Positions 50,014 through 61,471 of a stretch of 64,000 bases of DNA are shown in pieces; position 1 is the stretch's first letter; every line of letters begins with the position of its first letter. The translations under genes were made by a program, and so were the position numbers. The stretch is from Larus michahellis (Eukaryota > Chordata > Aves > Charadriiformes > Laridae). Where the stretch lies: the NCBI RefSeq assembly GCF_964199755.1, contig NC_133896.1, positions 70,900,642 through 70,964,641 of the forward strand. Direction: 5' to 3'. Under the pieces are notes generated by a model. That model ran no database searches, was not told where the DNA came from, and was given only the letters and a program-made list of their open reading frames with translations.

Positions 50014-50655
50014 TCATAGAATCACAGAATAGTTTGGATTGGAAGGGACTTTTAAAGGTCATCTAGTCCAGCTCCCCCTGCAGTGAGCCAGGACATCTTC
50101 AACTAGATCAGGTTGCTCAGAACCCCATCCAACCTGAACTTGAATGTATCCAGGGATGGGGTACCTGGACAACCTGTTCCAGTGTTTACCACCCTCATTG
50201 TAAAAAAAATTTCTTCCTTATATCTAGTCTAAATCTACCCTGTTTCTGTTTTAAAACCATTACCCCTTGTCCTATTGCAACAGGACCTGCTAAAAACTTT
50301 GTCCCTATCTTTCCTGTAGGCCCCCTTTCAGTACTGGAAGGCTGTAGTTATGTCTCCCAGAGCCTCCTCTTCTCCAGGCTGAAAAAACCCAACTCTCTCA
50401 GCCTGTCCTCATAGTATAGGTGCTTCAGCCCTCTGGTCACTTTTGTGGCCCTCCTGTGGACTTGCTCCAACAGGTCCATGTCCTTCTTGTGCTGAGGACT
50501 CCAGAGCTGGACGCAGTACTGCAGGTGGGGTCTCAGCAGAGCAGAGAGGGAGAATCACCTCCCTTGACCTGCTGGCCATGTTTTTGATGCAGCCCAGTAT
50601 GTGGTTGGCCTCCTCGGCTGTGAGCACACAGTGCTGGCTCATGTCGAGCTTTTCA
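50014..50655 (-). mobile_element. CR1 LINE 3' end, reverse
   Basis: Begins AATCATAGAATCACAGAATA and carries TCATCTAGTCCAGCTCCCCC and TGCTGGCCATG before stopping at about 50655 (ATGTCGAGCTTTTCATCTAG). The 122-codon minus-strand frame at 50409-50777 is a product of this element. 5' truncation is typical of CR1. Confidence 0.94.
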
Positions 50656-53224
50656 TCTAGTTGTAAAAATCTAGTTGTGTATAAATCTAGTATAAACCAC
50701 AATGAAACCACAACTGTTTTCCCCCTGGAGTCCAGGACAACATAGTCTTCTTTTGACAGGAATATAGCTAGTGCCAAGTATTTAAGTCTTTACTTATTGA
50801 CCTCTTCTCATTACTTTTTTCAGGATTGAAATTCAGGCAAGCGAGGTGGATTTTTTTAGTGTAGGTTTTATTCTTGCATCCAGGCTACCCTTTTGGAATA
50901 CAGGTAGACTTTCAGATTTCTTCCAGTCATGTAAAATATATTCAGGGCATAAATTGTATTAGCTTTGGATGCAGGTAGGCCAGAGAAATCATCTGCAAAT
51001 AGATTTCAAATACTCACTATGAGTTATCTAAGTATATTAATTTTAAGAGTGTTTATTTCTTGTAGATGTTGTTTAACATATTCCTTAGTTACTAATGGAC
51101 TGGAAAGTATTTCATCTCATTGTGATACTAACCCATCATCCTGCTTCTCTCCAAGCATACAAGAACATTTTGCCTTTTCTACTTCATTATAAATATTTCT
51201 GTCTTCACATAGGAATTTTCCTATTGCTAGGTATTCTTCTAGTTTTTCTCATTTAGTTTAGATTTGCTAGCCAAGTTGTAGCAGCATAAGCCTAGATATT
51301 AACAGGTCTGAATTAAAACCTCTGGCTCCTCCTCGGGCTCTCCAGTTACCCTGAGACAATTAATTTAGAGTCAGATTTTAAAGGCATTTAAGTTGCTGCA
51401 GAATTGGGGTTTTACATATCTGTATGGATTTTCCTTTGCTTCAACTTCATGCGGTCTTGTTTAAAGAATACGTCTTCACTTTCATTAAATAAAATCAACA
51501 GTATATTGTTATGGATGGGAAAAAACCCCCAACCGAAACCACTGTTGAGACACTGTCATGGACGACTTTGGTAAGAAATTATTGTATTTACCAGAGCATA
51601 CTTAAAAATAAAACTTGAGTTCGGTGTTACTGCAAGTAGGCGAACAACAGTCCAAACTACCAGTGTTTGGGTTTGTTTTTTTTATTGCTGTAGTGAACAG
51701 TAACTGAGCAGGCTACCTTGTTTATCAGCCCATATAGCACTGAGATGAACATTTTGTATTTATGTTACTGCTTCTTAGATGCACACTTCATGTTAATATT
51801 TCTCTGAGACTGTAAAGTGTACATCTAAGGAGGCTCTTGTGGATAACAAAACTCAAAATACTAATTCACCAAAGATCTTATTATTGAGAAGTATTTTAAA
51901 AAAAAAAATTGGCAGCAAGCACGCTATCCTTTTTCAAAATCTTTAGAGAAAAGTTATTGTACTTCAGTCTGTGTGGTTCCTGGTTTTGAAGAAATGCTAC
52001 AAACTGTGTGCCCTTCCTATTTATAGCTGGCATTTTTTCTGCAATTAACAAAATTGCTCATGCCTCCTTTGAAATACAACTTGGCCACCTCCTCTGTATT
52101 GTTCTTTCACGAAGAGTATTCTTGACTTCATTGACATTCAATAATGTTGAGGTATGTTGCTAATTATTCCCAGTATGAATGCCTACTTATAATTGCAATT
52201 TATCATGAATGCATAAGATTTGTTAATGATTTTTTTTAAAACTTTTTTTTTGCCTCAAGTCTTGTGGGTTTTATTGTTTCTAAAGCTGCTGAAGAACCTG
52301 CTGGTTTGAAAATAGTAGTTAATGCATACCACCTACTGGTAATAATTACATCAAAGCTTTTTGCCCCTTCTAGTGTGCTAATACTGCAGAGCTTTATGAA
52401 TTCTTTCGAGCCAAAGAGCTCAATTTTCCTTCAGTGCATCAAAGTTTAGAGATTTCTACCAGAAAAAGACTGACTTTCCTGTATACTAAACAGGCATGTG
52501 TATTGCATTTGACCCCCCAGGAAGTTTCCAGACATAGTTAAGGCATTATCTGGCAATATAGGACCTACATAACCCACCTCTTAACATTGTGTTTTGCTGA
52601 AGCCAGAGCACTACAAAGGAGATGGAAAAGCTGACTAAACTAAACAGTAGCAATTTGCACGTGTGGTAGATATATGCCTGGCTATGGGCTTTTTATGAGC
52701 TCAGCTTTTGTATAGCTTAGGTCAGGGCTGCGCTAGATGCGGTTTGGTTTGTTAGAGCTGATTCCTGGAGCAGTTATTTAGAACTTGGTTCTCTCAAGCT
52801 GTGCTCCACACTGTAGCTCCACATTTCTTCTGGGATTGACTCCAGTGTGGCGAGTGGCTCCACTGCTCTGGACTTTTGTGTCTGGAAGTGATTGCTTGTA
52901 ATTTTGGGAGTCATAATTTCAGACTTGGAAGTAACTTCTTTGTATAGTGGCAGAGTATTGAATTTTATTTCCCCCCTTTCCCCTGTGTTTCTGGGTAAAG
53001 AACGTGTCCTGAGATGGGAGTGGCAGTAAACACAAACATTATAAATTCTGTTAATAAAGATTAACTTTGTGTATTATAAACTATAGACACTGAAACAAAA
53101 TTCTGTAATTGTTCATTATATTTGTTTGTCACCATGCTGTTGGACTTTCTTTGGAGTGAAGTAGTTCTTTAAAGGACTAACCGAAGGTATGGTTCTGGAG
53201 ATACCCATACTACCAGCAGAGACT
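50656..53224. other. Intergenic, no gene seen
   Basis: AT-rich with a weak repeat remnant near 51.3 kb. Nothing else is supported. Confidence 0.6.
51290..51400 (+). repeat. MIR-like or sauropsid repeat remnant
   Basis: AACAGGTCTGAATTAAAACC, CTCCAGTTACCCTGAGACAA and GATTTTAAAGGCATTTAAGT occur in an order seen in old SINE-like repeats. The assignment is tentative. Confidence 0.35.
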
Positions 53225-53638
53225 GGTAGTCCAGTCCAGACCAGAAAGGCTGAGGGATTTGGGTCTCTTCAGTCTGGAAAAAAGACGGCTGAGGGGGGAC
53301 CTTATCAACACTTACAAATACTTAAAGGATGGGCGTCAGGAGGATGCTGCCAGGCTCTTTTCAGTGGTGCCCAGTGACAGGACAAGAGGTAACAGGTACA
53401 AACTCGAGCATAGGAAGCTCCACCTAAACATGAGAAGGAACTTCTTTGCCCTGAGGGTGGCAGAGCACTGGAACAGGCTGCCCAGGTAGAGGTGGTGGAG
53501 TCTCCGTCTCTGGAGACATTCAAAACCTGCCTGGATGTGTTCCTGTGCAACCTGCTCTAAGGTGACCCTGCTCTGGCAGGGGGGTTGGACTAGATGATCT
53601 CCAGAGGTCCCTTCCAACCCTATGATTCTATGATTCCT
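53225..53638 (+). mobile_element. CR1 LINE 3' end, sense
   Basis: Includes GGCTGAGGGGGGACCTTATC, CAGTGGTGCCCAGTGACAGG and GGACTAGATGATCTCCAGAG, ending in the 8-bp type terminal repeat CTATGATTCTATGATTCCT. This is the best-preserved CR1 terminus in the window. It is truncated at its 5' end. Confidence 0.95.
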
Positions 53639-56600
53639 ACGTTTTATAAAATCCTCTAATGCTATCCCTGAACACCCTGGATCCTCAAATATCTACACCT
53701 CATCAGAGCATGAAGCGCTTGCTCTTGGCATCAGGCAGTAGAAGGCCGTGACGGCACTCACTTTATTTCAAGGCAAGGTCCATGGGAAACCCAGGCCAGA
53801 TGCTGTGTGATGTCAATGGGAGCCATCTGAATTGGAGGCTGTGGATGCTGAGGAGTACAGACATACATGATCACTGTCAAGGATGGCTGCTTTTTACAAC
53901 ATTTTCTGATGCCTGCTGTTGCATCTGAATATAGTTGCAGTGCAAGTAGAGCAGCTATGTGATGAGGCAGGTGAAAGTAATGAGCATCCCATTGATATGT
54001 CTCTTCTGCACCAACCTAAATGCCACTTTATATGCTGAAATAAGGTAGACTTCAAAATAAAACCAGTTACAGTATATACTTACTTGTAAGGGAGGAGAAA
54101 GCAAAAAAGAAGGTATTGGGTACAACTTTATTCATCACTAAACTCTCAAGTAGTCCTGTTATGGGTTTTGGATTTGCTGCTAACTACTGGATCCTTGATA
54201 CTGCTAATTGAATTCAGAGCACAGGCTTTCAAAGAGCTTTACTTCCCATTATATTGTCTGTATTTTATATTGTATTTGAAGATTCACTGAAATGTGCAAA
54301 GCAGCAAGGCATATAAAAAAGGGGAATGATGACATGAACTCAGAGTGACCACACAGATTCAGAAAACAATTATGAAAAGGAAAGTAATGTTGTTTGTGCT
54401 CTGTAACTTCTTATCTGGACTGTGACCTTGAAAGTGGCATTTCTACTGCCTGCCTGTGAAAAGCAGCTTCTTTCTCCACTGCATTTCTCCATGCATTGAT
54501 TAGAAAAAGAAGGGGTGGGATTTGCAGAGCAACATCTATGAAGTTGAAGCGTCTGTCTCCAATTACTTTAAATACTTTAATGTAGTGTAAAAAAGATGGT
54601 AAATTCTTCATGTTAATCTTAGGTTATGTGTTCCTCTAGTGGTGAGGAGTTTTTGGAGGGATGGAGCTATGTGAGTGGTGGAAATATTTAGTATCTAAAG
54701 CTGTGTAAAATGTTGAGAAGTAGGTGCTGCCTAACAAACAAATGCTACTATTAGGATGAGGGTCAGGAAACAAGGGACTTTACTAGCAGCCTAATCACTG
54801 TGTGCCATGGAGTTCCCGCCTGTGAGTTATAATACAGCTTGAGTACACCTAGACTCCATATTGTTGAGCCTTTCCTCAGTGGGACACACGTGAAAGGCCT
54901 GGAGGAACTGCTACCCCTTGATCAAGGGGTAACAAGAAGGATGGGGCCACAAGGCAATGTGTAGAGAGATGCAGGGTTCAGCTGGGAGGAGACTTGCAGA
55001 TCTCTGTGTTATGTTGTCGTCAGTCACTTCTGAAAAGATATTTGGAAGATCAGCCATCTGAGCCTGTCTCTGTTTAGAGAAAAGGTGGTTTTCTTCTATT
55101 TTAGCTGGTAGGGCGAATGGCATGAGATACTTTTGTTCTTTCAGATATGTTGTGAATATTAGGGAGGAACGTGGGTTTTACTTCACATGCACAAATTTCA
55201 AATTATCCTTTTAACTGTGAGTTTATTTTGAGTCAGTTAAAATAGCTGGAATGAGATAAATTTTTTTCTGAAGTGAAAGCACAGTCTGAGACTGCAAGTG
55301 GTATGAGTTGTGGCTTTCTCTTTTTTCTGGTTATGTTGAGGTGGTTTTTTTTTTTTTACATTTTGGCAGTATATAGAGAGTAGTTGCCCTCTGTGCAACT
55401 CAAAGTAAAGTTGGATAAAGATTCTGTGCTTGTCTTGCTTCTGGATCTGAGCATAACAGGGAAGGAAGTTGGGGTGGAGGCTGTGAAACTGATGTGGTGA
55501 GCATGGTGCACCCTTCCTGTGAGGTAGCGTCCCAAGCAAACGCAGAGCTCGGCCTATCCATGTTATTGGCCAAGCATGGTCCTGAATCATTCTGGCACAG
55601 AAGTCATGCCAACATGGCTTTTCCTCTTTTCTTCTTCCTCCTATTCCAGCTATGATTTGATGGATGGAGGAAAACAAAATACAACACTAAGTGATTTATT
55701 TAGGGTCGTGGACAGCCAAAATATTTAAGCAGATTTATTGTTATCTTAAAAAAAACAAAACACTGAAAACCACACTATTTTTAGACAAATCTGTCTGCTA
55801 TTTTAATCTGTTTCAGATTTCTTTAAGAAAAGAGGGCCTCTGTTTTCCCAGAAATATGAGTTTTATGTTGATATACTACTGGTATTTGTAGAGGCCAAAT
55901 GCAGTTAAATAAAACAGTTAATACTGGCCTGTAAAACCTATAGCATCTTAGTAAGGAATAATTCATGTGTCTAGGTGAAAATGGAGTTAAAACTTGAGAA
56001 TCTTGTACTCAGTGTTTTCAGGGGCCAAAGTAATTCCCATTTTGCAGTTGCAATAAAAGATTCAGCAGAAAGTAAGGTTGCTGAAGCTCAGCTTGACCAG
56101 GAAAAATGATTCCCAATTTCAAAAAAAGCAACAACCAAAACAAACAAATAAATAGTGTGTATTCCTCTTGCCACTTCAAGTTATTAGTGTCATGGAAAAA
56201 GTTAGTGTGTAGTTCAGCCACAAGTTCCTGGGACAGAAAAAGATGAACTTGGTGCTGTGGCTTGCTGCAGCAGTGTGTGACGTGAGATGGAAAGAGGAGG
56301 CTGTAGGTCCCTTTGCCTAGACTGCCATCATCTGCTCTTCCTACCAGTCAGCTCCAGGGCACAGAAAGGAGTGCTGGCCTATCTTCAGCATTAATCCCTT
56401 TGTGCTGGGGAGGCGTTTTAGTCAGAGCTCTGCATACAAGCCCGAGTTCTGTCAATTCAGGATTAGCTCCAAAACCAAACTCTCTGGTGTGTGGTTTAAC
56501 CCTTGGTTATAGATTAGACAAGGGGAAGAAGGTGCTTTGCCTGCATCAGGACGTATAGCCCAGGAGCTCTGCTGGTTGCTGTGGAGAGGTTTTTTTCCTC

Positions 56601-58428
56601 CAGCTGCAGCCTGAGGAAGCAAGAGTCTAATAGAGTTTCCTAATCCTGTCCCAGCAGAGACTGCCAATCCTGACGTGCCCTGCACAGCTCTGCAGGGAAG
56701 GCTGAGATGAAACGGGGCTGATGGCTTTTATTTCTTGGCCTGCTCCTACAGGTATCGCATTCAGAAGCTTTTTCGTTTATTTGGAAACATCCACTGTATA
56801 TGGTTTAATTTAATCAAACTTTATTTATCATACTTTTTAAAAAAAAAAAAGCATTATCTACTTTTTCATTAAAAATGCTCTCAAGCAAAAAACCCCAAAC
56901 TTTTGCTGCTTCTGATGTCCTGCTGTTACTCCCCAGTGTTCATGTCTGACTTAAAGATTAATTAAAATAAATATCAAGTGCTACTGAAATAATTAATAAA
57001 TGATACAATTTACATTCGATTGTAAGTGGAAGAATGTCTTACACTTCCCTTTAAAAAATCAGCATGGTTCCAGAAAGGAAGGAAGCATGCTAATTACAAT
57101 GCCTCCACGAGATTTTACAATTCATGGCTGAGAGTTGATCAGAAGATGCAAAGGAAGCAAAGCAAGCATTTTAATGTTTGATACTTCAGTGCTTCTAATC
57201 CCAAAGCTTGCTATTAACTATATAACAAAACTTGTTCATTTCCAGTAGTTTGATATTTCCTGAACTTTTCCATCCAGAATTGTTAGAGACATTTAGGATT
57301 GGATGCTAGTTCTGTACCACTTTTGGAACTGAGGTAACATGGCTGGAATTTCTCCTAATCTACAGTGGTTAGTGTGAAATGAGATTAGCTTCTTTGGCTT
57401 TTTACAAAATATCTAAATGTTTCATACCTTTTTTTGTTTAACATACATCTCATGACCAACACTTATGCACCTTTTCCTGGCACACAAGGAAAAGAGCAGT
57501 TCTGCCTTTGACAGAAGCAGCAAATGTAGTATGTCCAATGCACAGTCATGCTGTCCAGTGTTGTTTATGAAACAATATGAAGATGTTAATGCATCTCTGA
57601 ACATATTTGTTAATTTGGAAAGTCATAGCACCTGTTAATAGAATAGTGACAAGAGGAAGAAGGACAGAGAAGTCTCTTCTACAGGGCTGCGTATAAAGGT
57701 ACCTTCTCTGAATTATATCTTTAAGATGGCTTTATAATCATGAAAAACAACTGTACAGGGTCAGGCTGAACATTTGTCTTGGAGGGTAGGAGACGATGCT
57801 TAAGGGACCAGTAGAGGACCAGCACAGCATGGTATCTTTCTCATACAGTCTTTTGGCCTCCAGCCCCCTGATTCCTGAAACCAGAGGGTATCTCTTTGTT
57901 TAACCTTTGCACTGCCTCTCTCTTGCGGCTATTTCTCTAGTGTCTTAACATTCCTCCTGTTCCTCTATGATACTGAAGCGTGAGTAGCAGGAGTGCTGAG
58001 GATATAGTGGAAGCGTTTTGGATGCTCATTATTTCTTTCTCTTACTAAATGGGAGAGAGCCAACTGCAGTAAAAATCCAGCTCAGTTTTTGGCTGAAGTA
58101 TGTTTGTTGCTGTGTGGGATTAGTCTGTGCTCCAATTGAGGAGTTGAGAGGCTTGAGGATGTGCACTGCTGTGAGTTGTTGGAGATCTGAAGAAGTCCTA
58201 CACTGAAGAGATGTAAGATTTTGCAGGGGAGGAGGGAACTATAATTTCTCCAGATCTGTAGGGAGTTTCGTGGGAGCTACAGAAGCTCTACATTTCCAAA
58301 ATAAAGGCCTTTGTTTACTTCCAACCTTCAAATCCCTGTTTGATAGCGTTGGTAGGTTTACAGCCCCCATTAAAATGTTTTCACTTGGTGGTTTTGGTTT
58401 GTTTGTTTGTTTTCCCCCTCCTCCTTAT

Positions 58429-58446
58429 CCCCCCCCCCCCCCCCCC
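58429..58446 (+). repeat. Poly(C) tract (18)
   Basis: Eighteen consecutive C, preceded by CCCCCTCCTCC and a GTTTGTTTGTTT run. Such long C runs are rare. The opposite strand is a G18 run that could fold into a quadruplex. Confidence 0.95.
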
Positions 58447-61438
58447 TTTATTACTTGAAACTGTGAAAGCACTTTGGGGGAAAAAAAAAGAAGTTTTATG
58501 AGTACTGAAGTCAGGATTTCATAACTGGAGATTTTGGGGCAGGTCTTGTAGGAGAGTGCTGCTTCCTCTGCGTTCTAGAGGAGCCTAGGCAGAAGGCTTC
58601 AAACTTTAATCTCAAGAAATGGATTGAAATATAAGCAGTTAAACTCCATATCAGTATGACCCAGCATCCTGTGCTAGTACATAGCTTGCCTAATACAATC
58701 TGTGTTAGATATTCATAATGTTCTAGTTAACACAGTGACATCTAACAGGATTTATTTTAAGATTATTGCCCTTGTAGTTCTGTAGAAAGCTTTTCCTGGA
58801 GGAAAAAAAAAACAACCCAACAACACGAAACAAACCACCAACCAACATTTCTTTGTCACTGTGATCTGAGTAAGAGCAGGGAAGTGTTTACTTGTCCAGG
58901 ACTTCCTGGTCTGTAATAAATCTTGTGCCCTCCTATTCCCCATAGTATGTAATTCAGTGCTCTAGAACAGCGAGTTGCAACTGAAAATACAGTTGTGTTT
59001 GTGAGGTAGGCATTTAGCAAATTATCTCAGCAGATGTGAGCCGTTACATAGGTTCGGTGAAGGATGTGTCTGCTAATTGTGATGGTCATTAATACTCTTA
59101 CTGCCCTAAGTCCTGAACTCTTATAACTATTGTTTTACTACTTAATTTCAGGGATGTAGACATAAGTATTCAATTTACTTTCAGTGCATGTTTTTATCAC
59201 AAAACTCTCTTCCATTATAAACGCTATATTTTCGTTTTAGTCGCCAAGCTGTTTTCTGAGGCATGGAAGATTGTGCTTTTCCTAAGCATAGAACAAACTA
59301 ATGTCTTGATTATAGTTTGGAAAAATCAAATAGAAACATAGCATCTGATAAATAGGTATGTGATTATACAGGGACTATATGGTATGTGTATAGCATTCAT
59401 GCTTAGGAAAAATAGTCTCTCAAAAGTGTTTTGGGTTTTTTGTTTGTTTGTTTTAATTTGGATTAACAACATTTTTTTTCCTAGGGGAAAAATGGGAAAC
59501 ACAACAAAAAGAATAACTGATTAATTTGATAATGCTGATTACTATTGGTTTTTGACCTAAAGACTCATTAACCTTTGTCCCAAAAAGCTTATCTAAATAA
59601 TTCAGGATTTATATTGGGAGTGGAGGAGCAGAGGATGTGGATTTTTGAACTCTGTTGGAACATCATGGGCTCTGCATTTAGAACAGACTTGACCTTTCTC
59701 AGGCTCAGGTCCTGGGCTCAATGTTCACCAGACTTTCTCAATGGTGTGGGGGGGTTTTTTTTGGTTTTTTTGTTTTCTTTTTTTATTAAAGAGGGGGGAA
59801 GTCAACACTTGTCTGGCTTGAGAATGTTTTTCATGCAGGTTTTTAGTTTGCAAAAGTAATACTTTCAGAAAACAGGATGTTTGAGGTGAATGTCATGGAA
59901 AGAAAATGTTCTGCTCCATAGACAATTTTGTAGAATATGTTTTGTTTCTTGCATTGTATGGGGAAGATAGACAACGTTGATGCTTGTGAAACTTCTTTGA
60001 AATTATTTCAATATATTTCACTGCGCTATTGCACTGTGAAGAAAGACAGAATAGCACAATCAAATGAAGGGAAATATTTCTCTTCTGTCAATTTGTAGTG
60101 CAGTATGTCTCTTTGCAGCTAGCAGCACAATGGCTGACCATTTCGTGTTCCATTTCCAGGAAAGCGGAAGTGAATATATCTGTAGTCTTTTTCATTAGTT
60201 AAAACTTTAAATGTGTGAATGTGTATAATACATACACCATATGATTAAGTGGATTTGTTATAGAATTTAATATTTCGTCATTTTTTATGTTCTATAGATA
60301 TTGTTTTAAATAAGGTAGCAAAGATTAGTATGTTAGGGGATATTTGTGCCTATTAATTTCTCTAATGAAAACTTACAAGGAATTTTGAGAAATAGAGGCC
60401 ATCATAGGTTTTAAAAAGGAAGTTTGTGTTGGGGACAAATACCAGGTCTCCTCAAATCTTTTAAAGGCAGACAAATCAAAATTCAGGAGTTGGTTATGCA
60501 AGGGAGAGATTCTCATCTGGAATTTGAATTCAGTTCTTTGCACAATTTAGGGGAAGCTTAGGAATTATGGAAGTATTAAAAGTGTATATTCTTAATTTAT
60601 CCCTGTTAATTTTATATAAATGATTGCAAGATCTGCGTGGAAAAATATCAGAGAGCATCAAACTGACCCTCTAAAGAAAGAAATTAGCAAATTAGCCTTC
60701 ACTGCATTAGGTGTTGAACAAATTGAAACTTCAAAACAAGTTATAAAAGTTTTTCTTGGAAATAAATATGACCTGTGAAGAAAAGTTAAAGAAAAAAAAT
60801 CTTTATTTTAAAAATGTAGATGTTGCAGATGCTTCATGATTTTCTAGATTGGGTCTTGTGTGCATCTTGCATGATGTTAATTTGATGTACAATAACTTTG
60901 AATTGTGAATTCCTTCTGACCACTTGCAGTTGTAAAGAAGTGCTGGATAAAGCTAACTAGAAGTTAGCATCAAGCCAGATACAGCACAGCTGAAAATGGA
61001 TGAAATAACCCATCCACCTGAATAGCCTTAACTTCATGAGGGAAAAGTCTGTTTTGTTCGTAAATTAGGAAGGGTCCAGTTTATATCCACTCTAAAGCTA
61101 AGCCAGCGCTTTTCACAAATAGCAATTGATTACATACGCTTAAGTGCTTAAGTTTGGGTAGTTTCCAGGCTGAAATGCTCTAAGGCCTTTTTGGAAATGC
61201 TGCACACTTGAACATTTCAATCGAAAGTGTGTAAGCTTGGAAAAAAACCAAAAAGTAAAAATCATATGCAAGGGCTATCTGGGAGATTGATCTTGCCTGA
61301 ATTTAGGATTCTGCTTGTATTTTCCTGTAGTGGAGGCAGAGGTTAGATTCTGTGTGTGGTCAATGAACACAAGAGCACATTTAAGTTTGCGTGACAGTAT
61401 TCCCATCCTAAAATGTTTCACTTGACTGAAGGAAGTCT

Positions 61439-61471
61439 AGACAACTAGATCAGACCAGGATCTAGTTGTCT
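61439..61471. repeat. Perfect 13-bp inverted repeat with 7-nt loop
   Basis: Arms AGACAACTAGATC (61439-61451) and GATCTAGTTGTCT (61459-61471) are exact reverse complements around AGACCAG. A U-G pair could extend the stem by one. It is too short for a typical pre-miRNA. No terminator or mobile element is recognised around it. Confidence 0.9.

Noticed and set aside
50409-50777. 122-codon minus-strand frame
   Set aside because: Mostly the 3' part of a reverse CR1 element; not a host gene.
55237-55677. 146-codon minus-strand frame
   Set aside because: No recognisable motif, lysine-rich low complexity from a poly(T) tract, and no splice or promoter context. Probably chance.
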